NCBI GenBank assembly: GCA_947177445.1
Contig: CAMWUL010000005.1
Span: 1 to 64,000, forward strand
Source: an uncultured Lachnospiraceae bacterium
GTDB lineage: Bacteria > Bacillota > Clostridia > Lachnospirales > Lachnospiraceae
Direction of reading: 5' to 3'
DNA: 64,000 bases
Positions 17,326-25,572 of this stretch are shown here, in pieces. Every line of letters begins with the position of its first letter. Within the stretch, counting starts at the first letter, position 1. Below the pieces are notes generated by a model. It saw nothing but the letters and a program-made list of their open reading frames with translations. It did not search any database and had not been told where the DNA came from. A program made the translations under genes and the position numbers.

Positions 17326-17348
17326 AAGTCCGGCAAGGAGCCGGACTT
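17326..17348. terminator. Hairpin between TetR gene and exporter
   Basis: The perfect 9-bp arms AAGTCCGGC and GCCGGACTT surround a 5-base loop directly after the TetR stop codon. The T-run is present only when read on the minus strand; on the plus strand it may act as a weak or regulated terminator ahead of the ABC genes. TTGACT with a possible CATATA -10 lies just downstream. Confidence 0.5.
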
Positions 17349-17407
17349 AAAACAGGTCGTTAATTGACTATTAAGTTAAAAATGGTCATATAGTACAAGG
17401 AGGGCAT

Positions 17408-18253
17408 ATGATACAGGTCAGCAATCTTTCGTTCAGCTATACGAGGCAGCCTTTTATTTCCGACATGTCTTTTTTTGTTTCTTCGGGCGAAATCTTTGGA
17501 TTTTTAGGGCCCTCCGGGGCAGGCAAAAGCACATTGCAAAAAGTGCTGATAGGGATGCTCACTGCTTATCAGGGCTCTGCCATGGTAAACGGCATTGAGT
17601 GCAGGCATCGCACAAGGCGTTTCTATGAGGATATAGGAGTGGACTTTGAATTTTCAACCATGTATGAGAAATTGACTGCCAAAGAAAATCTGCAGTTTTT
17701 CTCATCGTTGTATGAAAAAAAGACGCGTCCGATCGATGAGCTTTTAGAAATGGTAGGATTGGAGCACGACGGGGATAAGCGCGTGGCCGATTATTCAAAG
17801 GGCATGAAATCCCGATTAAACTTTATAAAAGCATTGCTGCATGATCCTCTTTTGCTCTGCCTTGACGAGCCAACCAGCGGGCTTGATCCCACGAACAGCC
17901 GAATGATGAAGAATATGATTTTAGCTGAAAGGGCAAAAGGGAAAACGATTCTTTTGACCACACATAATATGCAGGACGCCGCCGAGCTTTGCGACAGAGT
18001 AGCGTTTATCGTCAATGGTAAAATATGCGCCCTTGACAGCCCGCATAATTTGATTATGTCAAAAGGCGCGGCAACCGTAACATATACATGGATTGACAAT
18101 GGGGAGCATAGTGCAAGCTGTCCCATTGACCGTTTATCTGACGATGAACAGTTGAAAAGGCTGATTGCGAATAACTGCCTGCAGTCCATTCATAGCAGCG
18201 AGCCAAATCTAAATGACATTTTTATGGATATTACGGGGAGAACATTATTATGA
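17408..18253 (+). CDS. ABC exporter ATP-binding protein
   Basis: 281 residues. Walker A is GPSGAGKSTL, the signature is YSKGMKSRLNF (a divergent LSGGQ), Walker B is LLCLDEPTSGLDP, and the H-loop is LLTTHNM. The C-terminal extension follows the pattern of drug-export ATPases of the ABC-2 class. It overlaps the next gene by 4 bp. With the two permeases it resembles the three-gene fluoroquinolone-type export systems of Firmicutes; the substrate is unknown. Confidence 0.88.
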   Translation: MIQVSNLSFSYTRQPFISDMSFFVSSGEIFGFLGPSGAGKSTLQKVLIGMLTAYQGSAMVNGIECRHRTRRFYEDIGVDFEFSTMYEKLTAKENLQFFSSLYEKKTRPIDELLEMVGLEHDGDKRVADYSKGMKSRLNFIKALLHDPLLLCLDEPTSGLDPTNSRMMKNMILAERAKGKTILLTTHNMQDAAELCDRVAFIVNGKICALDSPHNLIMSKGAATVTYTWIDNGEHSASCPIDRLSDDEQLKRLIANNCLQSIHSSEPNLNDIFMDITGRTLL

Positions 18254-18930
18254 GATTAGGCAGTTTGTTCTTATGGGATATACGCTTTCAGGCAAAACAT
18301 GGTTTTTACTTTTTGTATGCTGTCTTAACGGTTCTCTATGTGGCTGTCCTTTTTGCTGTTCCGGAAAGCTGGAAAGAAAAAACCGCGGCTATTTTGATTT
18401 TCTCTGATCCGGCTTCAATGGGCCTGTTCTTTATGGGAGCTATTATCCTTTTGGAAAAAAGTCAGCATACGCCATGTGCATTTGCGGTTTCTCCTGTTTG
18501 CCCAATGGAATACATTATTGCTGAGGTTAGTTCATTGTCTGCCATTTCACTTGCCGCAGCCGTGGTATTAGCGTCAGCTGCAGGTGCAGACAACTTACAT
18601 ATTGTACTGCTTGGTACGGCTATATCCAGCATGATATTTACGCTTTTTGGTATTATTATTGCAACAAAAATAAGCAGCCTGAATCAGTTTATTTTATGGA
18701 CTGTACCAATAGAAATTGTTTGCTTTGGCCCTGCAATATTGCACTTATTCAAAATTACTCCGGCCTGGCTTCGATATTATCCTGTCAATGTATGTATGGA
18801 AATGGTTTCAGGCGGTACCCCGTCCGCAATGGGAATTCTGATTGTAATGGCATTGCTGGCAATTCTATTTATTTTATCAAAACATTGTGTCTTGAAAATG
18901 TGGAGCAGTACGGGAGGCGTGAAGCTATGA
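18250..18930 (+). CDS. ABC-2 type export permease 1
   Basis: 226 residues with six hydrophobic segments (for example FYFLYAVLTVLYVAVLFAV and MGILIVMALLAILFILS). It fits the small permease subunit annotated as fluoroquinolone export permease in clostridia. Translation is coupled by 4-bp overlaps to the ATPase before it and the second permease after it. The drug specificity is not shown by sequence. Confidence 0.8.
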   Translation: MRLGSLFLWDIRFQAKHGFYFLYAVLTVLYVAVLFAVPESWKEKTAAILIFSDPASMGLFFMGAIILLEKSQHTPCAFAVSPVCPMEYIIAEVSSLSAISLAAAVVLASAAGADNLHIVLLGTAISSMIFTLFGIIIATKISSLNQFILWTVPIEIVCFGPAILHLFKITPAWLRYYPVNVCMEMVSGGTPSAMGILIVMALLAILFILSKHCVLKMWSSTGGVKL

Positions 18931-19637
18931 GAGCTATTCGGTCAAGTTTCTTCCAAATGCTGGCATATATGCGGCGCGACATGATGTTGTTTGCCGCCTG
19001 CCCTGCGCCAATTCTCGCAGGTCTTTTCTTTCGGTATGCCATACCTTTTTTAGAAGCTGTATTAGCAGACTATTTTCATATGCCGGCAATCATTTCTCCT
19101 TATTACAGGTTGATTGACGTATTGTTTGTAATGATAACGCCGACGATGTTTTGCTTTGTTTCGGCGATGGTTTCCTTAGAGGAAGCTGATGAAAAGACAG
19201 CTGCCTATCTATTTATTACGCCCTTAGGGAGAACGGGCTATCTATCTGCGCGGCTTGGCCTTCCTGCGGTGATCGCATTCCTGGTAACCGTTATTTTGCT
19301 GCCTGTCTTTAAACTGACAACATTCTCATCCATTGCCATTTTATTACTTGCAGCGTGTGGTACCTTACAAGGTGTGATTGTTGCACTGTTAGTTGCAGCA
19401 CTGTCTTCAAACAGGTTAGAGGGTATGGCGATAACAAAGCTGTCTATGCTGACTGTTTTTGGCGCCGTTATCCCGTTTTTTGTCAAGGACAGCATACAGT
19501 ATGCTTTGTGTCCATTGCCTTCTTTTTGGATAGGGAAGGCAGGCAGCGAGAATACATTGCTTTATATGTTTCCTGCATTTGCTTTATCGGCTATATGGAT
19601 TTGTTTTTTGCTAAAATGGTATTTGCGGAAAATGTAG
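18927..19637 (+). CDS. ABC-2 type export permease 2
   Basis: 236 residues with about six membrane segments; starts at MRAIRSSFFQML in an ATGA overlap with permease 1 (the track start at 18696 is an extension into that gene). The segments around YYRLIDVLFVMITPTMFCFVSAM and the GRTGYLSARLGLP loop resemble the paired permease of such exporters. It probably forms a heterodimer with permease 1. Confidence 0.8.
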   Translation: MRAIRSSFFQMLAYMRRDMMLFAACPAPILAGLFFRYAIPFLEAVLADYFHMPAIISPYYRLIDVLFVMITPTMFCFVSAMVSLEEADEKTAAYLFITPLGRTGYLSARLGLPAVIAFLVTVILLPVFKLTTFSSIAILLLAACGTLQGVIVALLVAALSSNRLEGMAITKLSMLTVFGAVIPFFVKDSIQYALCPLPSFWIGKAGSENTLLYMFPAFALSAIWICFLLKWYLRKM

Positions 19638-19758
19638 AAAAAATAATCCGAAAAAAGCAAAAGACCTGCTTCGTATATTTTTGGAGGGATGGTCAACAAT
19701 AAGGATACCTGAATTAAAAAAACGGAATCAGGTATGTAAAAATAAGGAGGTTACGGAT

Positions 19759-19944
19759 ATGAGCAATATTTCGGAGTTGGATCTGCAGAATCTGCGCCAT
19801 TTGATCGGCGGCTTTGACACCACACACTGTAAGATGCAGGCCTATGCCAAGGAGGCAACGGATCCTCAGATCAGGCAGTTTTTCGAGAAAGGTGCGAAAT
19901 CTGCAATGGACAATAAGCAGCAGCTTATGAAGTTTTTGGGGTAA
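19759..19944 (+). CDS. Small spore-coat-like protein
   Basis: 61 residues, starting MSNISELDLQNLRHLIGG behind AAGGAGG with nine bases spacing; the track start 78 bp upstream has no RBS. The HLIGGFDTTHCKMQAYAKEATDPQIRQFF pattern resembles the N-terminal half of CotF-like coat proteins. It pairs with the next small gene, which resembles the other half. Probably a spore coat or forespore protein; moderate confidence. Confidence 0.65.
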   Translation: MSNISELDLQNLRHLIGGFDTTHCKMQAYAKEATDPQIRQFFEKGAKSAMDNKQQLMKFLG

Positions 19945-20019
19945 GTCCTGAAGACCAAAAAGCGGAAAACGTAAAATCGAGAGATCAATAGACCGGAAGA
20001 CGGTGGAAGTGAGGTAAAT

Positions 20020-20274
20020 ATGCAGGAAAAAACTATGGTGGCAGATACCCTTGCAGGTATCAACGGAGAATTAACCCGCTACGCGGGAATGATCGCGCAG
20101 TCTGAAAACAAGGAGCTGAAGCAGACTCTGAAGCAGCTCCGCAATGCATGTGAGCAGTCTCAGGAGGAGCTGTATCAGATTGCAAGGGCAAAGTCTTACT
20201 ATGTGCCGGCCAGCAAGGCCACGGATGAGGAAGTGGCACATGTGAAGGAATTGTTTACCCAGGGAACTTTATAA
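20020..20274 (+). CDS. CotF-like spore coat protein
   Basis: 84 residues of helical character: DTLAGINGELTRYAGMIAQSENKELKQTLKQLRN followed by LYQIARAKSYYVPASKATDEEV. The KSYYVPASKA ending is typical of CotF-family proteins of clostridia. It is the second gene of a two-gene coat unit and is followed by a GC-rich hairpin. Confidence 0.78.
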   Translation: MQEKTMVADTLAGINGELTRYAGMIAQSENKELKQTLKQLRNACEQSQEELYQIARAKSYYVPASKATDEEVAHVKELFTQGTL

Positions 20275-20287
20275 TTCAGTGACCCTT

Positions 20288-20318
20288 GAAGGGCGGCGTG
20301 GAGAAAGCGCCGCCCTTC
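20288..20318 (+). terminator. GC-rich hairpin after coat genes
   Basis: Perfect 11-bp arms GAAGGGCGGCG and CGCCGCCCTTC around a 9-base loop, 13 bp after the stop codon. No T-run follows, so it may be a weak or protein-dependent terminator. Confidence 0.6.
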
Positions 20319-20458
20319 AGGCTTGAGCACCTTCTTTTACAGCGATTTCAAGCATTTTCTCTGGCATAGGAGGGAGGCTGGTTCCATAGACTGTAATAAG
20401 GGATGGTTACGGCCCGGCCGTGAGGACGACGGGCGGTAACGGCAAGGCGGAGGCAGTT

Positions 20459-21355
20459 ATGCTGAATGCAATATGGGCGATAATGATATTGGCGGCTGTG
20501 ATCTTTGGGGCCTGTACGGGAAGGATGAGCGAGGTGACCAACGCGGCACTGGACAGCGCGGGGGAAGCTCTGTCGCTGTGCTTTACCATGGCCGGTGTGG
20601 TGGCTTTGTGGATGGGGCTGATGGAGATAGCTTCCAGCGCCGGATTGATTCGGAAATTGACAAAAGGGATTTCTCCCTTTCTGAGGTTTCTGTTTCCGCG
20701 GATACCCAAGGACCACCCCGCGGGAGAATACATAGCGACCAATGTGATTGCCAATATACTGGGTCTGGGCTGGGCCTGCACTCCCGCGGGGCTTAAGGCC
20801 ATGGAGGAACTGGCAAAGCTGGAGGCCCAGCGGGGAAACCCGGAATATCTGGAAGCGGGACCCGGGGAGGCCGGTTATGGCCGGGGAAGCTTAAAAGGCC
20901 GGGAGGCCGGACGAAGGGAAAGCGCGGTCAGGGGCAGGCGCGCCAGCAATGAGATGTGTAATTTCCTGATTTTAAATATTTCATCCCTGCAGCTGATTCC
21001 TGTGAATATGATTGCCTACAGAAGCCAGTACGGCAGTGCCAATCCCACGGCGATTATTGCGCCGGCCATTGCGGCTACACTGGTCAGCACACTGGTGGCG
21101 GTGGTATACTGCAAAATCAAGGATTGCGTTAGCGCAGACTACATAAGCGGAAACAGCATAAATAGAAATCACATAGATAGAAGCCGCACAGACAAAAGCC
21201 GTATAGACAAAAAAGCAGTGAGGCATGCCGGAAGCGTTGATTTGACAGCCAGTGAAGCCCGCGGGATATCAGAGAGAGCAAGGGGGTTCCGTCAGGCTGA
21301 CACGCCAGACACATTGTCGGATAAAAGAAATAGCAGAGGAGGGAGAGCAGTATGA
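20459..21355 (+). CDS. spmA: Spore maturation protein A
   Basis: 298 residues, longer than the usual 190-200. The start MLNAIWAIMILAAVIFG and blocks GEALSLCFTMAGVVALWMG, PAGEYIATNVIANILGLGWACTPAGLKAM and SLQLIPVNMIAYRSQYGSANPT are SpmA hallmarks (nucleoside-recognition-type membrane domain, spore core dehydration). Extra sequence appears as an Arg/Gly-rich insert (about residues 135-165) and a hydrophilic tail of about 75 residues with SRTDKSRIDKK-type repetition. It overlaps spmB by 4 bp. Confidence 0.9.
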   Translation: MLNAIWAIMILAAVIFGACTGRMSEVTNAALDSAGEALSLCFTMAGVVALWMGLMEIASSAGLIRKLTKGISPFLRFLFPRIPKDHPAGEYIATNVIANILGLGWACTPAGLKAMEELAKLEAQRGNPEYLEAGPGEAGYGRGSLKGREAGRRESAVRGRRASNEMCNFLILNISSLQLIPVNMIAYRSQYGSANPTAIIAPAIAATLVSTLVAVVYCKIKDCVSADYISGNSINRNHIDRSRTDKSRIDKKAVRHAGSVDLTASEARGISERARGFRQADTPDTLSDKRNSRGGRAV

Positions 21356-21879
21356 ATGCATTGGCTCATTTATCGGATATTGTCATTCCCATCCTGATTT
21401 TCTTTATCGTTGGCTATGGTTATGTTTCCAAAGTAAAAGTGTATGAGACTTTTTTGAAGGGGGCAAAAGACGGCCTTAAGATTGTGGTAGATATTGTACC
21501 TACGCTGATCGGTCTGCTGGTGGCGGTGGGGATGCTGCGTGCCTCGGGATTTTTTGATGTGCTGGGCAAGCTGCTGGGGCCTGCCGCGGCAGCGGTTGGT
21601 CTGCCTGCCCAACTGATGCCGCTGTTGGTGGTGAAGCTGTTTTCGTCCTCCGCGGCTACGGGACTGGTGCTGGACATTTTCCGCACCTCCGGACCGGATT
21701 CCTACGCGGGGATGCTGACCTCGATTCTCATGAGCTGCACGGAGACGGTGTTCTACACCATGAGCGTATATTTTCTGGCAGCCAAGGTGACCAAGACAAG
21801 ATATACCCTGACTGGGGCATTGCTGGCTACGCTGGCGGGGACGGCGGCAAGCGTGGTGCTGGCGAGAATGATGGTGTAA
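21352..21879 (+). CDS. spmB: Spore maturation protein B
   Basis: 175 residues of the usual family length. It shows SDIVIPILIFFIVGYGYVSKVKVYETFLKGAKDGL and VKLFSSSAATGLVLDIF, then SILMSCTETVFYTMSVYF. It acts with SpmA in spore core dehydration. Its last 53 bp overlap the 3' end of the convergent AraC gene. Confidence 0.93.
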   Translation: MNALAHLSDIVIPILIFFIVGYGYVSKVKVYETFLKGAKDGLKIVVDIVPTLIGLLVAVGMLRASGFFDVLGKLLGPAAAAVGLPAQLMPLLVVKLFSSSAATGLVLDIFRTSGPDSYAGMLTSILMSCTETVFYTMSVYFLAAKVTKTRYTLTGALLATLAGTAASVVLARMMV

Positions 21880-22759
21880 TACGCCTTTCCCTGTACTCCG
21901 TCGGGGTGCACCCCAGGATTTTTTTGAAATGATGGATAAGATGATTTACGTTTTCATAGCCTACTTCATAGCTGATTTCGTGTATCTTCACGGTGGTTTC
22001 CGCTAACAGCTCCGCGGAGGCCTGAATACGCATTTTGTGCAGATGCTGCATGGGAGAGCTTAGGTAATGTTCTTTGAATTCCCGGCAGATGCGGTACCTG
22101 TTTATTTTATATTTTCGTTCGAACTGTTCCAGAGTATGTTTTTTATAATATTGTGTATCTAATTCTTTTTTTATCTCTTTCAAATAGGGCGGTATTTTCC
22201 GGATTGGGGCGGCGCCGTCCAGAATCATCTGCGTCAACAGCTTTGTCAGAAGCAGATGGCAGACCAGGGGTTCCTCCTGCCTGTTCTCAAAAAGAGACAG
22301 CAGTTCTGAAGGGAGCCCTGTCATGGGATGCCACTGAAAGAAGGAGGATAGAGTCAGGAGCTTTCCAATGTACCAGGGGATACTGTGGCCATCAAATAGA
22401 AGCACAGTATAGTCTGACGGCGCGGATACTGTGATGCGGCGTGGCATATCGCACCGAAATAGCAGCAGAGAGCCTTCTGCCGGGGAAATGGTTTCTTCCA
22501 CAGAGGACATGCCAGGTGGAGTGTTCTGCTCTGTGGGGAAGAGCCGAAGCTGCAGGCGGCCTGCCCTCAGGCAGAGCAGTCCCAGTCCCGGACTGGCTGC
22601 TGCGCTGTAGGACATAGGAACCCGGAGGGCGGCGCTTTCCAGGGCTGTCCGATGCAGCAGATATTGCGCTGTCTCCTGGTCCGGTGTAAAAGATGTAAAG
22701 GTATATCCGAGATTTGACAATATGGTAAGGCTTGGTGTGTATATATTTTCCCAGTTCAT
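21827..22759 (-). CDS. AraC-family regulator
   Basis: 310 residues. Two helix-turn-helix motifs lie at the C terminus (FERKYKINRYRICREFKEHY, then EISYEVGYENVNHLIHHFKKILGCTPTEYR). The N-terminal half resembles a cupin-like sensor but lacks a recognisable specificity signature. A Pro-rich tail of about 20 residues extends into spmB on the opposite strand. It is divergent from the mannan locus with 384 bp between, so it may regulate the first enzyme genes in answer to a carbohydrate; that link is inferred from position. Confidence 0.85.
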   Translation of the reverse strand: MNWENIYTPSLTILSNLGYTFTSFTPDQETAQYLLHRTALESAALRVPMSYSAAASPGLGLLCLRAGRLQLRLFPTEQNTPPGMSSVEETISPAEGSLLLFRCDMPRRITVSAPSDYTVLLFDGHSIPWYIGKLLTLSSFFQWHPMTGLPSELLSLFENRQEEPLVCHLLLTKLLTQMILDGAAPIRKIPPYLKEIKKELDTQYYKKHTLEQFERKYKINRYRICREFKEHYLSSPMQHLHKMRIQASAELLAETTVKIHEISYEVGYENVNHLIHHFKKILGCTPTEYRERRITPSFSPAPRLPPSPPA

Positions 22760-23143
22760 TATCCTATTCCCTGTTTTCTGCAGATTTATTTCTTCCTGCG
22801 AATATCACTATTTTAGTTTTTTTTAAGTGCTCCTGTTTTTCAGCTGCAGCTGCTCTTTGGGCTGTACACTATAAATTATAATAGGGAGAAAGCAATATTC
22901 CCATAGTTAAATCAGCTGAAAAACTTTTTTAAAATTTGTGTAAATAGATGAAAAAACGAAATTGTCAAAAATTATATATAGAAATCAAGAATAATGGATG
23001 ACTAAATTAACCACGTGTGTGAGAATTAAATCAGAATTTAAGAAAAGGATTCTAAAGCGAGGAAATAGAAAAAGGAAAATAGAGAAGGAAAATAGAAAGA
23101 AAAATAGATAAGAAAATAGGAAAGAAAATAGAAAGGAAATCAG
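22760..23143. other. Regulatory gap upstream of the mannan locus
   Basis: 384 bp, AT-rich, no gene. TATAAT lies at 22877-22882 with weak -35 options. CTAAATTAA at 23002-23010 recurs upstream of the GH26 gene (30477-30485) and, as CTAAATTTAA, after the LacI gene (30305-30314), so it may be a shared regulator half-site. The final 90 bases are an almost pure purine tract (listed separately). Confidence 0.45.
23055..23143 (+). repeat. Polypurine leader with six ATAG repeats
   Basis: About 89 bases immediately before the esterase ATG consist of A and G, broken only by the T of six regularly placed ATAG units (GAAAATAGAAA-like, spacing about 11-14 bases) and the last few bases. The weak ribosome site GAAAGGAAATCAG is part of it. 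It could act as an unstructured translation enhancer or have grown by slippage. Confidence 0.65.
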
Positions 23144-25459
23144 ATGAAAGCAGAAGATATTTTGAAAGATTACATAGCGAATGATGAGTGTCCGGTGCTG
23201 CCGGAGGATTCTCACCTTCAGTACGAGGGCAGGATTGATTTTGGGAAGGAGGAAGGACCTTTGTGGACCTATCCGGCTACCAGCGTAAGACTCCGATTCC
23301 GGGGCAGCAGCCTGAAGGTGGTGTTGTCCAATTATCGTGCCTACTGGGACAATTTCCTGGGATATGTGTTGGATGGGGTGGAGCATTGTGTGAAGCTGAA
23401 TGAGAGCGGGATTACTGTTATTCGTCTGTTTGAGGGAGAATCAGAAGAGGAAGCAGAACAGGAAGCAGAACAGGGCGGCGCTTTTACCTGCCGGGAAGGA
23501 GAGGCTGGGAGAATCCATGATCTTTTGCTGTTCAAGCGTCAGGATTCCTGCCATATGGTGCAGATTCACGGCTTTATCGGCAGCGGGGACTTTGAATTAC
23601 ATTCCTGTCCACCTCTTTCCTCCAGAAGAATTGAGGTCTATGGGGACTCTGTGTCTGCAGGGGAGGTGTCTGAGGCGGTGGAGTACTGCGGGGAACCGGA
23701 TCCGCCGCACAACGGAGAGTATTCCAACAGCTACTATTCTTATGCATGGCTGACAGCCAGGAAGCTGGGGGCAAGGATTCATGATATTGCTCAGGGAGGC
23801 ATCGCTCTTATGGACGGCACAGGGTATTTTATGGAGCCGGAGCAGCAGGGCATAGAGCGTATTTACGATAAGGTGCAGTATCAACCGCAGATTTTAAACC
23901 AGTCCGCCTGTCCTTTGGGCGCAGACGGGGGAAGAGATCCTTTGAAGTGGGACTTTTCCCGGTATGAGCCGCAGGTGGTGATTGTGGCAGTGGGGCAGAA
24001 CGATGCCCATCCGATGGATTTCGCCGGGGAGGACTACGAGGGGGAGCGGATGCGCCAGTGGAAGAAGCAGTATATGGTTTTTCTGGACAGGCTGAGGAGG
24101 GTGCATCCCTGTGCCCACATTATCTGCATGACCACCATATTGGGGCATCACGAGAACTGGGATCGTGCCATTGAGGAAGTATGCCGCAGCACGGGAGACA
24201 GCAGAGTGTACCATTTCCTTTTCAGCAATAACGGAAGGGGGACCAGAGGGCATATTCGCAGGCCTGAGGCGGAGCGGATGGCAGAGGAGCTGTCTGCTTA
24301 CATCGAAGGGCTGGGGGAGCAGATCTGGAGAGACACTTATCGGATGGAGGCGGCATTTGCAAAAGCAAGCGCCGGAGAGAGCTTGACCGCAGGTTTTTTA
24401 GGAGGCTCCATCACTCAGGGAAGCCTGGCTTCTGTGCCGGAGAACTGTTATGCCAGTCGGGTCTGCAGGTGGTGGCAGGAGAAGTTTCCTGGCACAAAGA
24501 TTCGGTATGTCAATGCAGGCATCGGGGGCACTACATCTCATTTCGGCGTGGCCAGAGCCTGGGAGGATTTGCTGTTCACCAGGCCGGATGTGGTGTTTGT
24601 GGAGTTCTCTGTCAACGACGAAGACACGGAGCATTTCAGGGAATGCTATGAGGGGCTGCTGCGGCGGATTTTGAACTGTGACTGGAATCCCGCGGTGGTG
24701 CTGCTTCATAATCGCTTTTACAGTGACGGGCGCAGCGCCCAGAGGATTCATGATGAACTGGGGAGGTATTATTGTCTTCCCAGAGTGTGCATGGGAGACG
24801 CTATTTACCCCAGGATTGCTTCTGGGGAGCTGGCCATGGAGGAGATTACCCCTGATGGACTTCATCCCAATGACAGAGGTCATGCCATGCTGGCGGATTG
24901 TATTGATGCCATGCTGGAGCGGGTATATCATGGCTTCTGTGAGAGGAAGGATTTTTGGAAGGCCGGGGACAGAATTGCAGGGAAGGTTCCGGCTGGTTTT
25001 AACGAGGAGGATGTATCAGGCTGTGCGTTCCCCTCCCCTATGACGAGGAACCGCTATGAGAGTGCCCGCAGGCTCAGAAATGAGACGGTTACGGTGTATT
25101 GCAGGGGATTTGAGGCGGATTATGAGGTGCAGGGGGGAATTAAGGATGTTTTTAAAAAGGGCTGGCAGGCTGGCCATGCGGGAGCGGAGATTTGTTTTGA
25201 GGTTGAGGCCGCTTGTATTGGGATTCAATACCGCAGAACAGTGAGGAAGCCCGCGCCCAAGGCCGTGGCTGTGATAGACGGCAATGAAGAGGGAGCTGTG
25301 GTGCTGGACGGCAATTTTGATGAGGATTGGGGGGATTGTCTTGCCCTGCAGCTGCTGCTGGAGGATGCGGAAGCCGGGCATCACACAGTCACGGTCAGAA
25401 TTGTGGAAGCGGAGGAGGTTGTGACACCGTTTTATCTGGTGTCTCTGATCGTGGCCTGA
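23144..25459 (+). CDS. Two-domain acetylesterase (CE2-like + CE17-like)
   Basis: 771 residues, no signal peptide, so cytoplasmic. Residues 1 to about 340 look like CE2: a beta-rich N-terminal domain, then an SGNH hydrolase with GDSVSAGE (Ser169), VGQNDAHP and a late His in HIRRPEAE. From about 350 a second SGNH hydrolase begins, with GFLGGSITQGS (Ser422), NAGIGGTTS, FSVNDE and DGLHPNDRGH. A terminal beta-rich region of about 150 residues resembles the CBM35 domain of CE17 mannan esterases. In Roseburia intestinalis CE2 and CE17 are separate enzymes that together remove acetyl groups from all positions of mannooligosaccharides. Here both appear fused. First gene of the locus. Confidence 0.83.
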   Translation: MKAEDILKDYIANDECPVLPEDSHLQYEGRIDFGKEEGPLWTYPATSVRLRFRGSSLKVVLSNYRAYWDNFLGYVLDGVEHCVKLNESGITVIRLFEGESEEEAEQEAEQGGAFTCREGEAGRIHDLLLFKRQDSCHMVQIHGFIGSGDFELHSCPPLSSRRIEVYGDSVSAGEVSEAVEYCGEPDPPHNGEYSNSYYSYAWLTARKLGARIHDIAQGGIALMDGTGYFMEPEQQGIERIYDKVQYQPQILNQSACPLGADGGRDPLKWDFSRYEPQVVIVAVGQNDAHPMDFAGEDYEGERMRQWKKQYMVFLDRLRRVHPCAHIICMTTILGHHENWDRAIEEVCRSTGDSRVYHFLFSNNGRGTRGHIRRPEAERMAEELSAYIEGLGEQIWRDTYRMEAAFAKASAGESLTAGFLGGSITQGSLASVPENCYASRVCRWWQEKFPGTKIRYVNAGIGGTTSHFGVARAWEDLLFTRPDVVFVEFSVNDEDTEHFRECYEGLLRRILNCDWNPAVVLLHNRFYSDGRSAQRIHDELGRYYCLPRVCMGDAIYPRIASGELAMEEITPDGLHPNDRGHAMLADCIDAMLERVYHGFCERKDFWKAGDRIAGKVPAGFNEEDVSGCAFPSPMTRNRYESARRLRNETVTVYCRGFEADYEVQGGIKDVFKKGWQAGHAGAEICFEVEAACIGIQYRRTVRKPAPKAVAVIDGNEEGAVVLDGNFDEDWGDCLALQLLLEDAEAGHHTVTVRIVEAEEVVTPFYLVSLIVA

Positions 25460-25572
25460 GGGCTGGACGCTGAACGATGAATGGGATATCAGAGGTTATT
25501 CGGCAGAAGCGGATAGAGTGTGATGCAGTGTGAGATTTGGCAGATGATGATACAGGAGGATAGGAGGCAAAG

